Shown one piece after another: positions 17,191 through 25,538 of a stretch of 64,000 bases of DNA. Numbering within the stretch: position 1 is the stretch's first letter; each line of letters starts with the position of its first letter. The notes beneath the pieces were generated by a model. It was not told the origin of the DNA and made no database searches. It saw nothing but the letters and a program-made list of their open reading frames with translations. The stretch is from Ignavibacteriales bacterium (GTDB lineage: Bacteria > Bacteroidota > Ignavibacteria > UBA10030): positions 124,001-188,000 of the forward strand of contig JAPLFR010000006.1 of assembly GCA_026390575.1 (NCBI GenBank), read 5' to 3'. The translations under genes were made by a program, and so were the position numbers.

Positions 17191-19449
17191 CTACAGCCTC
17201 ACCCCTCGTAACCTCAGCGAGTTTGTCACTACACTTACGGAACTCAATGCCATTGCTCCGGCGGCAAACATTGGATTGAGCAAACCCATCGCCGCCAAAG
17301 GAATTCCGATACTATTATAGATAAATGCCCAGAACAGATTCTGCTTGATCGTGCGCATGGTCTGCCGGGAAAGACGAATCGCGCGAAGAACTCCTCTTAG
17401 ATCGGATTTCATCAGCGTGATATCCGCCGTTTCCATTGCGATATCCGTGCCGGTACCTACGGCAATGCCTACATCCGCCTGCGCCAGTGACGGCGCATCG
17501 TTCATGCCGTCGCCGACCATTGCAACGATTTTCCCTTTCGATTGAAGTTCTTGTATCTTCGCAGCTTTTTCCTGCGGTAAAACTTCGGCAAATACTTTCT
17601 CGATACCGGCTTGTGCAGCAATCGCATGCGCTGTGCGGGAGTTGTCGCCCGTGAGCAGTACGAGTTCGAATCCCATTTCTTTCAATTCCGCCGCAGTTTG
17701 GTTCGATGCCGGACGAAGTGTATCTGCAACGGCGATAATGCCAGCGAGTTTTCCATCGGCTGCAACTAAAATTAACGTCTTGCCCTGCTCTGAGAATCGG
17801 AGGATTGCGCCTGATGCAAGCGCAGTATCTATCGATGCATCCTGCAGCATCTTCTCGCTGCCGACAGACGCTTTCCGTCCGTTCACAGTTCCCTTTACAC
17901 CGAATCCGGTGTGAGACTGAAACGAATCTACTTCGTCCAAAATTAGAGAACGTTTTGCTGCTTCTCGTACAACAGCCTCACCCAGCGGGTGTTCAGACTT
18001 CTTTTCCAGCGAAGCCGCCAAACGAAGGACTGTCTCTTCATCGTTACCATTGTAGCTCTCAATATCTGTCACAGATGGCGTACCCGAAGTTATTGTGCCG
18101 GTTTTATCAAACACAATCGTATTTATTTTATGCGCCCGCTCGAGACTTTCTGCGTTTTTTATCAGCACACCGAGGGATGCTCCTCTGCCGGTACCAACCA
18201 TAATCGCCGTTGGTGTCGCAAGTCCGAGTGCGCACGGACAAGCAATGACGAGAACAGCAATTGCATTCATCAGAGCGGCAGCAAAACCAGCGCTAAGTAC
18301 GAAATACCAAATACCAAATGCCGCAAGAGCAATCACCATCACAACCGGCACAAAGATCGATGCAATTTTATCAGCAAGATGCTGGATGGGAGCTTTGGAC
18401 CCTTGCGCTTCTTCGACTAGTTTCGCAATGTGCGCAACAACCGTATCCGCACCGACAGCAGAGGCGCGGAATTCAAAACTTCCATTTCGGTTTATCGTAC
18501 CGCCGATAACTTTATCGCCGATAGTCTTTTCAACGGGAATGCTTTCTCCGCTTACCATAGACTCATCGACGGAGGAATTTCCCTTGAGGATTACGCCATC
18601 CACCGGAATACGCTCACCAGGGCGTACTATTATTATATCGCCGACAATGACATCAGCAATTGGAATTTCAATTTCTTTTTTGTCTTTAATGATCCGAGCG
18701 GTTTTTGGCTGAAGTCCCAATAATAATTTTATGGAATCGGACGCTTTATGTTTTGCACGAGCTTCGAGCATCCTCCCCATCAAAATGAGCGTAATAATAA
18801 CGGCCGCAGAATCAAAATAAACATCATAGAGATTCGTGCCGACTGGAAACCATTGCGGAAAAAGGACGACAGCGGCGCTGTAAAAAAACGCCGCTCCTGT
18901 TCCAACCGCAACTAGTGTATTCATATCCGCTGCAAAATGCTGAGCTAATTTCCAAGCCGGTTTAAAAAAACGTTTACCCGATACAATCATTACTGGCGTC
19001 GTGAGAACAAGCAGCAATTTGTTGACCTCATCCATCGACAAAGGAATGTGGAACATAAACCAGGCGGTCATGCTCAACATATTGATCAGCATGATCGGAA
19101 TGGCAAGTATGAGACTGAAGAGAAATTCGCGCTTGAGTTGGTGGTAGGATTTTTCCTGATGAGAAACTCCGGAAAATTGCCGCTGGTCAAAGCTATGAGA
19201 AATTTCGGGAGTTTTCTCAGGTATATCTAATTTGTATCCCGCGCCTTCAACTGCTTTTGCTAATACGTCGAGAGACGTCTTTGCCGGATCATAAGAAAGT
19301 GCCACTGCTTCCGTTGCAAGATTGACATTGGCGATTTCGACGCCGTCTACCTTCTTTAATGTTTTCTCAACCCGGGCTACACAGCTGGCGCACGTCATCC
19401 CTTCCACTGGCAATATCAGTGTTTCTATATGACGAAGAGGTTCAGTCAC
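17191..19449 (-). CDS. copA: Copper-exporting P1B-type ATPase
   Basis: A 752-residue Cu(I) pump of the inner membrane. It has one N-terminal heavy-metal domain with GMTCASC (C20, C23), the actuator motif SGES, the transmembrane CPC ([14 protein letters not shown]), the phosphorylation motif DKTGTIT, the SEHPLGEAV nucleotide-site motif, and GDGMNDAP. The late helices carry YNSIGIPLA and [16 protein letters not shown], the YN and MxxSS signatures of Cu(I) specificity. The start is GTG, overlapping the stop of the upstream chaperone gene by 4 nt (GTGA), so the pair is coupled. The last ~22 codons are also found as isolated fragments elsewhere in this window. The family assignment is secure. Confidence 0.95.
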   Translation of the reverse strand: MTEPLRHIETLILPVEGMTCASCVARVEKTLKKVDGVEIANVNLATEAVALSYDPAKTSLDVLAKAVEGAGYKLDIPEKTPEISHSFDQRQFSGVSHQEKSYHQLKREFLFSLILAIPIMLINMLSMTAWFMFHIPLSMDEVNKLLLVLTTPVMIVSGKRFFKPAWKLAQHFAADMNTLVAVGTGAAFFYSAAVVLFPQWFPVGTNLYDVYFDSAAVIITLILMGRMLEARAKHKASDSIKLLLGLQPKTARIIKDKKEIEIPIADVIVGDIIIVRPGERIPVDGVILKGNSSVDESMVSGESIPVEKTIGDKVIGGTINRNGSFEFRASAVGADTVVAHIAKLVEEAQGSKAPIQHLADKIASIFVPVVMVIALAAFGIWYFVLSAGFAAALMNAIAVLVIACPCALGLATPTAIMVGTGRGASLGVLIKNAESLERAHKINTIVFDKTGTITSGTPSVTDIESYNGNDEETVLRLAASLEKKSEHPLGEAVVREAAKRSLILDEVDSFQSHTGFGVKGTVNGRKASVGSEKMLQDASIDTALASGAILRFSEQGKTLILVAADGKLAGIIAVADTLRPASNQTAAELKEMGFELVLLTGDNSRTAHAIAAQAGIEKVFAEVLPQEKAAKIQELQSKGKIVAMVGDGMNDAPSLAQADVGIAVGTGTDIAMETADITLMKSDLRGVLRAIRLSRQTMRTIKQNLFWAFIYNSIGIPLAAMGLLNPMFAAGAMALSSVSVVTNSLRLRGVRL

Positions 19450-19652
19450 TGTATTGAAACAACTTTGTATCCGGCCTCTTCTACCTTGTCGGTGAGAACT
19501 TTGGCGACTTTTTCATCTTCATACCAAACGCGTGCTTTGCCGATCTGCACGTCTTCAACTTCCAATCCATCAATTGCATCGAGCGCTTGTTTTACGTGCA
19601 TGACACAATGACCGCAGCTCATACCTTGTATTGTCAACTCGTGGGATTTCAT
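19446..19652 (-). CDS. copZ: CopZ-like heavy-metal-associated domain chaperone
   Basis: A 68-residue single HMA domain with the metal site GMSCGHC near residue 10-16 and the beta-alpha-beta-beta-alpha-beta length of copper chaperones. The GHC variant with His between the Cys pair is known from bacterial CopZ proteins. It would carry Cu(I) to the ATPase encoded by the overlapping next gene. AAAGGA lies ~7 nt before the ATG. No CsoR or CueR regulator gene is adjacent, and the 65-bp upstream spacer shows no clear operator. Confidence 0.88.
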   Translation of the reverse strand: MKSHELTIQGMSCGHCVMHVKQALDAIDGLEVEDVQIGKARVWYEDEKVAKVLTDKVEEAGYKVVSIQ

Positions 19653-19717
19653 TTACTTTTCCTTTCATATGTCAATGTTAGAGAGTCGGGAGAATATCTC
19701 ACTCATTTATGAGATGC

Positions 19718-20479
19718 TCAATTCGACATAACGGCTCCGCCGTTAACGCTAACTATAGAACCGACAAGATGATTTGAGAGTTCCGACGCGAGGAAAAGAA
19801 CAGATCCGGCAATCTCTTCTGCCGTTGCCACGTGACCGCGCGGAATGATTCTCCGTATTTCTTCGCCGATATTCGGATCGCGCAATTCTCTTGCTGTCAT
19901 ATCGGTCGCGACCCATCCCGGAGAAACACAATTCACGATAACATTATGAGGCGCTAATTCCACTGCAATAGATTTTGTGAAAGCAATCATTCCGCCTTTT
20001 GATGCTGCATAATGAGAATGGAACGCCTCGCCGCGCTGGCCTGCCGTGCTTGCAATGTTGATAATTTTCCCGCTTCCCTGTTTCTTCATCACAGGCACCA
20101 CTTCGTTGGCGAATAAGAACATCCCCTTTAAATTGATGTCGAGCATTTCATCCCACTGCTGCTCGGTCATCTTGCCTATGGCGCCGTATTTCCAGATGCC
20201 GGCATTGTTCACTAGAATATCAATGCGTCCAAACTCACGCACAGTTTTCCGTACCGCATTGTGCACTTGTGTCTTACTACTGACGGACGTCTTCAGCACC
20301 AAGCATCTTCGTCCAAATTTCTTCACAGCTGTTTCTACTTGCTTAGCACTTTTCTTGTCGGCGATATATGTGAACGCAATATCTGCCCCGGCATCCGCAC
20401 ACACTTTGACAATTGCCGCACCGATGCCACGTGAACCGCCGCTCACAAGTACAACTTTTCGCATCAAGTCAATTTTCAT
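19718..20479 (-). CDS. SDR-family oxidoreductase (FabG-like)
   Basis: A 253-residue classical short-chain dehydrogenase/reductase. It has the Rossmann GGSRGIG motif, NNAG near residue 91, and the catalytic Ser (S144, IASTAG), Y157 and K161 (YAASK). The C-terminus (VGSIVSVNGGAVMSN) matches FabG-type proteins. It reduces or oxidises a ketone/alcohol with NAD(P)H; similarity to 3-oxoacyl-ACP reductase does not prove that role, and no other fatty-acid genes are nearby. AAGGA precedes the ATG by ~10 nt. It is divergent from the hemerythrin-LuxR gene and may be read through into copZ. Confidence 0.85.
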   Translation of the reverse strand: MKIDLMRKVVLVSGGSRGIGAAIVKVCADAGADIAFTYIADKKSAKQVETAVKKFGRRCLVLKTSVSSKTQVHNAVRKTVREFGRIDILVNNAGIWKYGAIGKMTEQQWDEMLDINLKGMFLFANEVVPVMKKQGSGKIINIASTAGQRGEAFHSHYAASKGGMIAFTKSIAVELAPHNVIVNCVSPGWVATDMTARELRDPNIGEEIRRIIPRGHVATAEEIAGSVLFLASELSNHLVGSIVSVNGGAVMSN

Positions 20480-20597
20480 GCAACCAAATTCCTTCGTATA
20501 ATGTTTATGATTACAAAATATGGATAAAAGATAAGCGAACTTAATATCGTTTCCAATAGTACACTAAACATAAGAATATCCGAAAGCACTCTTTAAG

Positions 20598-21677
20598 ATG
20601 AAGCTTCTCACTGCAAATATGAAAATGGCGGACGTGGTCCACAGCAATTATCTATTGATGCCTGTTATAGGCCGTTTTGGTATTCCATTTGGGTTTGGTG
20701 AAAAGACGGTTTATGAAGTGTGTAAAAAATGCCGTGTTGATATCGAATTCTTTCTCGCCATTATTAATGCTTTCAGTCATGAAGAATACTTCCCAGAAAG
20801 AAAACTTCAAACATTCAATGTTCTGATGATTATCAATTATCTCGAAAAGGCACATTCATACTATATAAAGACACAAGTACCTCTCATCGAGAAACTCATC
20901 AATGATCTCATCCGTCATCGTCCTGCGGACAAAAAGAATTTAGGCTTAATAAAAAAGTTTTTTATAGAATATAGACGGGAACTTCTGGTTCATCTAAAAC
21001 GCGAAGAACGAGTCACCTTCCCTTACATCAAAAAGGTGTATAAGATGTATCAAGCACCGCGTGTCTCAAACAAGGAGAAACGAACTCTCACACAATATTC
21101 GATGCATGTGTACGAAGAAGAACACAGCGATGTAGACGAAAAATTATTCGATCTGAAAAACATCCTTATTAAGTACGTGCGCGGTGATTCTATGCAGGCA
21201 TTATACCATGAAGTGATCTTTGAGTTGTTTCGTCTAGAAAAAGATATTCAAGATCATACTCGCATCGAAAATAAAATTCTTTTACCGCTGGTAGCAGATA
21301 TGGAGGATGAATTGTTCTATCCAAAAGAACATTCGCGCAGAACGGCTGGAAGCAGTATGCTGCAAGCATCGTCTCAAATACCGATACAAGATTCCGGTTC
21401 TTCACCCTTCACTAAACACACATTTGAATTGTCGCCATTGAGCAGTAAACACGGTATTCAGAAATTGGAAGGACTTTCTTCCCGAGAGATTGAAGTGCTT
21501 CAACTTGTCGCTTGCGGATTTTTAAACAAAGAGATCGCCGATCAGCTTTCCATTTCTCTCCATACCGTCATCTCGCATAGAAAAAACATTACACGCAAGC
21601 TTCAAATTAAAACCGTCGCCGGTCTAACAATCTACGCCCTACTCAACGGCCTTATCTCGTCTAAGAACATCAATTAG
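20598..21677 (+). CDS. Hemerythrin-like/LuxR-type transcriptional regulator
   Basis: A 359-residue cytosolic regulator. The N-terminus (MKMADVVHSNYLLMPVIGRFGIPFGFGEKTV) matches the ScdA-like N-domain found in Bacteroidota regulators of this kind. Residues ~95-250 form a hemerythrin-type four-helix bundle with candidate diiron ligands (HLKREERVTFPYI, YEEEHSDVDEK, DHTRIENKILLPL). Residues ~290-355 are a LuxR/GerE helix-turn-helix (LSSREIEVLQLVACGFLNKEIADQLSISLHTVISHRKNI). A diiron centre could sense O2, NO or redox. The position directly upstream of feoAB suggests it controls ferrous iron uptake; this is inference. Confidence 0.85.
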   Translation: MKLLTANMKMADVVHSNYLLMPVIGRFGIPFGFGEKTVYEVCKKCRVDIEFFLAIINAFSHEEYFPERKLQTFNVLMIINYLEKAHSYYIKTQVPLIEKLINDLIRHRPADKKNLGLIKKFFIEYRRELLVHLKREERVTFPYIKKVYKMYQAPRVSNKEKRTLTQYSMHVYEEEHSDVDEKLFDLKNILIKYVRGDSMQALYHEVIFELFRLEKDIQDHTRIENKILLPLVADMEDELFYPKEHSRRTAGSSMLQASSQIPIQDSGSSPFTKHTFELSPLSSKHGIQKLEGLSSREIEVLQLVACGFLNKEIADQLSISLHTVISHRKNITRKLQIKTVAGLTIYALLNGLISSKNIN

Positions 21678-21750
21678 TTTTACACTCTCTTTTAAAGTAG
21701 AATCCCAACAAATTTTGTTTTTTAGGCATGTTGAGAAGCCTGACACTGGC

Positions 21751-21768
21751 ATCCCCATAAATGGGGAT
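21751..21768. promoter_or_regulatory. Palindrome in the feoA upstream region
   Basis: A perfect 18-bp inverted repeat, ATCCCCATA-AATGGGGAT in outline, 79 bp before the feoA ATG. It may be an operator for the hemerythrin-LuxR regulator encoded just upstream or for a Fur-like protein, but it does not match a classical Fur box. It could instead be a hairpin ending the upstream gene; no T-run follows. Confidence 0.4.
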
Positions 21769-21846
21769 TGTTTAGCAGATGTAAGATGTATATTTTAAAT
21801 TTATGAAATACTCCGCACATTTATTAAAGATTGGTTTGAGATCACT

Positions 21847-22119
21847 ATGAAAATGAAAATACCGCTTCACACCATTCCCAAAGGCAGCCGCGTGTTGATC
21901 GTGGAAGTGCCGGAAGGAAAAGGAAAAAGCCAACTTATCCGGCTGGGAATTTTAAAAGGTGAATTTATCCGATGTCTCGAACGATTGCCGGGTGGAACGA
22001 TGGTGATCGAAAAAAACCGGCGGGAAGTTGCCATTGGGATGACATTGGCAAAAACGATCTTTGTTGCATACGCAGCTCATGAAGGCATTGAAGGGACAGC
22101 GAAGAAGAACCATGCCTGA
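21847..22119 (+). CDS. feoA: FeoA-domain ferrous iron transport accessory protein
   Basis: A 90-residue cytosolic SH3-like FeoA protein. The signature is present: KGSRVLIVEVPEGKGKSQLIRLGILKGEFI, then RLPGGTMVIEKNRREVAIGMTLAKTIFV. FeoA supports Fe(II) import through FeoB. Its last 8 nt overlap the feoB start, so the two are coupled. The ribosome site is weak. Confidence 0.9.
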   Translation: MKMKIPLHTIPKGSRVLIVEVPEGKGKSQLIRLGILKGEFIRCLERLPGGTMVIEKNRREVAIGMTLAKTIFVAYAAHEGIEGTAKKNHA

Positions 22120-23974
22120 GCACATAGATCATCACAAACATCCTGCTGCCGTTCCTCTCGTTGCTGAAACGCCGCACCTGAAAGTTGCGCTGGTTGGAAA
22201 TCCGAACGTTGGCAAATCTGTCATTTTCAATTTTCTTTCGGGACTGTATGTCGATGTCTCGAATTATCCCGGTACGACAGTTGAGTTTTCCAAAGGACAA
22301 TTTGGCAAGTACGATATTTACGATACACCGGGTGTGTACGGAATTTCAGCATTCAGCGCGGAAGAAAATGTCACACGGGATGTTGTCCTTGAGGCAGACG
22401 CGGTTCTTAATGTTGTAGATTCTGTGCATATCGAGCGCGATCTCTTCCTCACGCAGCAACTGATTGACATGGGCAAGCGTGTGTCCGTCATTTTAAACTT
22501 TAACGATGAACTGGAAAGGCAAGGCATCGTCATTGACACAGCACAATTATCTTTATCGCTTGGTGTGCCTGTATTTCAGACATCCGCTGTGCGCAAAACC
22601 GGATTCGACAGGTTAGAAACTGCAATTGTTGAAGCACGTCGCGGCAGAATCGATCCGGCGCTTCATACAAAGCTGCACGCGATGCTGATAGAAGTCGGCT
22701 CGGAAGCAGAAGCCCTGCTTATCCTCGAAGGCGACGAATCCATCGCACACACGCATGGAGTACCTACAGGAAACGAGAGAGAAGATTTGTACATCGAGCG
22801 GCGCAATCGGGTCAATCTCATTGTAAGCTCTGTGTTTTCAGAAACAAAAACGCGCGCGCTTATTTCCACGCTGCTTGGCCGCTGGGCAGTGAATATCTGG
22901 ACAGGTATTCCGATGCTGCTCGTGGCGCTCTACATTATTTATCTTTTTGTGGGAAAACTTGTCGCCGTCGATCTCGTCAACATCACAGAAAAACATCTTG
23001 GCAATGAAATTTGGGAGCCATGGATCCGCAGTGTTATATCGCATTTCATTCCACTGACCTCGTGGCTTGGCACATTACTCGTGGGTGAGTTCGGTGTCAT
23101 TTCAATGACAGTGACATATCTTTTGTTCCTCCTTCTTCCTCTCGTTGTCGCGTTCTATCTTGCACTTTCGATTATGGAAGACAGTGGCTATCTACCGCGC
23201 TTAGCGACGCTGGTGGACAGAAGTCTCAATGCAATCGGTCTGAATGGAAGCGCAATCATTCCAATTATTCTCGGCTTCGGTTGTGTCACGATGGCTACCA
23301 TCACGACGCGCTTGCTTGGCAGTGAACGGGAGAAAACTATTGCGACAACGATTCTGCAATTTGCAATTCCGTGCTCAGCTCAGATTGCAGTTGTTGCAGC
23401 GTTATTAGCAGGAGCTGGATTTGGTGCGATGATTATTTATTCCGTAACCATTCTAGCTGTGTTCGTTGCAATTGGTACCATTTTACATCATACGCTGCCG
23501 GGAGAATCAAGTCCACTGCTCATTGATCTTCCTCCGATGCGAATACCGAGACTTGATAATATCGTTCGGAAAACAACCTTTCGTTCATACGGATTTATGA
23601 AAGAAGCAACGCCATGGTTCTTTGCCGGCGCACTTGTCGTCGGCATTATGCAGGTAACCGGATTGCTCGTTGTCTGGCAAAACTTGCTAGCGCCGCTTGT
23701 GACCGGATGGCTTCAGCTTCCGCGCGAAGCAGCAACTGCTTTTGTCATGGGATTAGTCCGGCGCGATTTTGGCGCTGCAGGTTTATACGCTTTGGCCCTG
23801 ACGCCGCATCAAGTGGTCGTTGCGCTCGTCACGATTACACTTTTCGTTCCTTGCGTTGCATCGTTGATGGTAATGCTGAAAGAGCGCGGCGTGAAAGAGG
23901 CACTCATTATTTGGTTCAGTACGTGGGTTGGTGCATTCGTCATTGGCGGGATTGTTTCACAAATACTCATATAG
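22112..23974 (+). CDS. feoB: Ferrous iron transporter B
   Basis: A 620-residue inner-membrane Fe(II) transporter with an N-terminal G domain: G1 GNPNVGKS near residue 30, G3 DTPG, G4-like NFND in place of the more usual NMxD, and G5-like TSAVRK. The C-terminal half has eight or more helices with two gate domains, including MEDSGYLPRLATLVDRSLNAIGLNGSAIIPIILGFGC and RRDFGAAGL. The His-rich N-terminus (EHIDHHKH) might bind metal. It is shorter than E. coli FeoB, as in other compact FeoBs. ATG 22112 is chosen because it overlaps feoA by 8 nt and yields the normal lead into the G domain. Secure assignment. Confidence 0.95.
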   Translation: MPEHIDHHKHPAAVPLVAETPHLKVALVGNPNVGKSVIFNFLSGLYVDVSNYPGTTVEFSKGQFGKYDIYDTPGVYGISAFSAEENVTRDVVLEADAVLNVVDSVHIERDLFLTQQLIDMGKRVSVILNFNDELERQGIVIDTAQLSLSLGVPVFQTSAVRKTGFDRLETAIVEARRGRIDPALHTKLHAMLIEVGSEAEALLILEGDESIAHTHGVPTGNEREDLYIERRNRVNLIVSSVFSETKTRALISTLLGRWAVNIWTGIPMLLVALYIIYLFVGKLVAVDLVNITEKHLGNEIWEPWIRSVISHFIPLTSWLGTLLVGEFGVISMTVTYLLFLLLPLVVAFYLALSIMEDSGYLPRLATLVDRSLNAIGLNGSAIIPIILGFGCVTMATITTRLLGSEREKTIATTILQFAIPCSAQIAVVAALLAGAGFGAMIIYSVTILAVFVAIGTILHHTLPGESSPLLIDLPPMRIPRLDNIVRKTTFRSYGFMKEATPWFFAGALVVGIMQVTGLLVVWQNLLAPLVTGWLQLPREAATAFVMGLVRRDFGAAGLYALALTPHQVVVALVTITLFVPCVASLMVMLKERGVKEALIIWFSTWVGAFVIGGIVSQILI

Positions 23975-24090
23975 TGAAATCGCACACACCCATATTCAAA
24001 TGACAAACAAATCATAACTATCGAAATCCAAATCATTTTCATAATTGAATTTGTGTGCCATTTGCAATTTGATATTTGAAATTTTAGAGT

Positions 24091-24297
24091 ATGCCTACTA
24101 CACGTGAACAACAACAAAAGCTCGAAGTTCGCAATTGTCCGCAATGCCGGATGGAAATCACTAATCCGTTCATTGCGCGTTGTCCGCGCTGTTTTGCATC
24201 TGTTCCGATGGAAGAGACTGGCTGCAGTTCGTGCGTCCATAGAAGGAGTTGCCCCGTTATTCCCTCTTCCACCGCGAAACAGCTGTACAATGCATAA
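24091..24297 (+). CDS. Cys-rich mini-protein (zinc ribbon-like) downstream of feoB
   Basis: A 68-residue protein with seven Cys, arranged as NCPQC, RCPRC and GCSSC...SCP. The first two CxxC pairs, 13 residues apart, look like a zinc ribbon, and the third cluster resembles Cys-rich tails seen in FeoC-like or FeoB-associated small proteins. It starts 116 bp after feoB on the same strand. The ribosome site is weak and the gene is short, so its reality depends mostly on the Cys pattern. It may bind iron or zinc in the Feo system; I do not recognise a family. Confidence 0.55.
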   Translation: MPTTREQQQKLEVRNCPQCRMEITNPFIARCPRCFASVPMEETGCSSCVHRRSCPVIPSSTAKQLYNA

Positions 24298-24432
24298 TAG
24301 CCGTTTCTATCAATTCTGATTTCTAGGCCGCTCTTTCGATCCATGAAAGAGAGATTTGCTTTCTCAAAAATATTTAGTATCATCTTGTTAATCCACTATG
24401 TCATTATCTCATAACAATCCAATGGAGTAACT

Positions 24433-25179
24433 ATGGAAGACCAACAACCATTGCCGCCCGCACCATCGATAGGAGATGCACTTGTTAATGTCTTTGCCGC
24501 ACCTGCCGAGGTATTTACGAATCTGCATACAACTGAATCGAAGCCATCGCTCTGGATTTTGCCCCTGATTGTTTCCATCGCAGCTGTCCTTGTCATGATG
24601 GTAGTCGGATTCTCAAATCAAAATTTAAAATCTCAACGGCTCGATGCAACGCGCACTACTTTGGAGCAACGCGTTACAGAAGGGAAAATGACACAAGAAC
24701 AACTGGATCGCACGATGGAGGGGATGGAAAAAGGAGCAGGAATTGTTTTAGCTATCCAACTTGTTGCAGTGACCATCATATTTTCCCTCGTTTTTTTCCT
24801 GTCTGCATTGCTTCTGTGGTTGGGAAGCAAAACTATTTTGAAGTTGCCTGCAGGATATGAAAAGATCCTCGAACTGAGCGGCATTGCAACATGGATCGGC
24901 GTACTTGGTATTTTTATACAAATGCTGATGATGATTGGATTGAATTCTATTTTTGCACAACCCAATGCTGTTATTTTCTTTTACCAATCCTTTGATATTA
25001 CAAACTCTACACATAAAGCATTGGCGATGGTAAATTTCTTCAGCATCTGGCAGACGATCGTTATTGGGATCGGTCTCCAAAAGTGGAGCGGCAAGGGTCT
25101 CGCATTGCCGATGATTATTTCATTTGCCGCCTGGCTGCTCATCATCGGGATGATGCTCTTGTTAGGGCTTGGCGGATAA
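24433..25179 (+). CDS. YIP1-family membrane protein
   Basis: A 248-residue inner-membrane protein with about five helices. The N-terminus PSIGDALVNVFAAPAEVFTNL is typical of bacterial YIP1 (Yip1 domain) proteins, where a short amphipathic segment precedes the first helix. Helices fall near residues 45-65, 105-130, 145-170, 195-215 and 222-245. Function in bacteria is unknown. GGAG lies 5 nt before the ATG. A hairpin at 25202-25246 follows. Confidence 0.8.
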   Translation: MEDQQPLPPAPSIGDALVNVFAAPAEVFTNLHTTESKPSLWILPLIVSIAAVLVMMVVGFSNQNLKSQRLDATRTTLEQRVTEGKMTQEQLDRTMEGMEKGAGIVLAIQLVAVTIIFSLVFFLSALLLWLGSKTILKLPAGYEKILELSGIATWIGVLGIFIQMLMMIGLNSIFAQPNAVIFFYQSFDITNSTHKALAMVNFFSIWQTIVIGIGLQKWSGKGLALPMIISFAAWLLIIGMMLLLGLGG

Positions 25180-25201
25180 TAGCTCCTTCTTCGACCTCGT
25201 T

Positions 25202-25246
25202 CCCTTTTCAAGGTTTTCATCCAATACACCGGGATCTTGAAAAGGG
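25202..25246 (+). terminator. Long-loop hairpin after the YIP1 gene
   Basis: Arms CCCTTTTCAAG (25202-25212) and CTTGAAAAGGG (25236-25246) pair perfectly over 11 bp, followed by TTCTTTTTTCCCC. The 23-nt loop is longer than ideal, but the T-run supports rho-independent termination. Confidence 0.55.
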
Positions 25247-25353
25247 TTCTTTTTTCCCCTCCAAACAATTTTTGCATTTCCATCAATGGATGTTTATCCA
25301 AACCATCTGATTGCTAAAATAATGAAAAGTGTAAAGTTGAATACAACAAGGAA

Positions 25354-25380
25354 CGATGGGCCGGGGTCGAACCGGTACTT
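25354..25380 (-). other. tRNA-like 3' fragment (T arm)
   Basis: On the minus strand, ACCGGTTCGACCCCGGCCCATCG has the T-loop TTCGA with a four-pair T stem and a following acceptor-like strand. No matching acceptor 5' strand, D arm or anticodon arm can be found upstream, so this is not a full tRNA. It may be a relic of a tRNA or an old attachment site, or chance. The rest of the 25247-25482 spacer shows nothing else. Confidence 0.35.
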
Positions 25381-25482
25381 TTGAGGTAAGAATATTTTAT
25401 GCCATGCATTCTATGCCCGTGTAAACGAGGGAATTCTTATTTCAATGCGGAATTCGTAATAAATATTCCTGAATGAGACTGA

Positions 25483-25508
25483 TAAAAAAAACAGCGCACT
25501 TGGCGCTG
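25483..25508 (-). terminator. Rho-independent terminator of the histidine kinase gene
   Basis: On the minus strand, CAGCGC-CAAGT-GCGCTG is followed by a run of eight T. It lies 31 bp beyond the kinase stop. Confidence 0.8.
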
Positions 25509-25538
25509 AATTGTGAAAAATTGATACTAAAACCTTCT

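Noticed and set aside
21751-21768. Classical Fur box
   Set aside because: The ATCCCCAT/ATGGGGAT palindrome lacks the GATAAT-type hexamers expected of a Fur site.
25354-25480. Complete tRNA gene
   Set aside because: No acceptor 5' strand, D arm or anticodon stem can be fitted upstream of the T arm.
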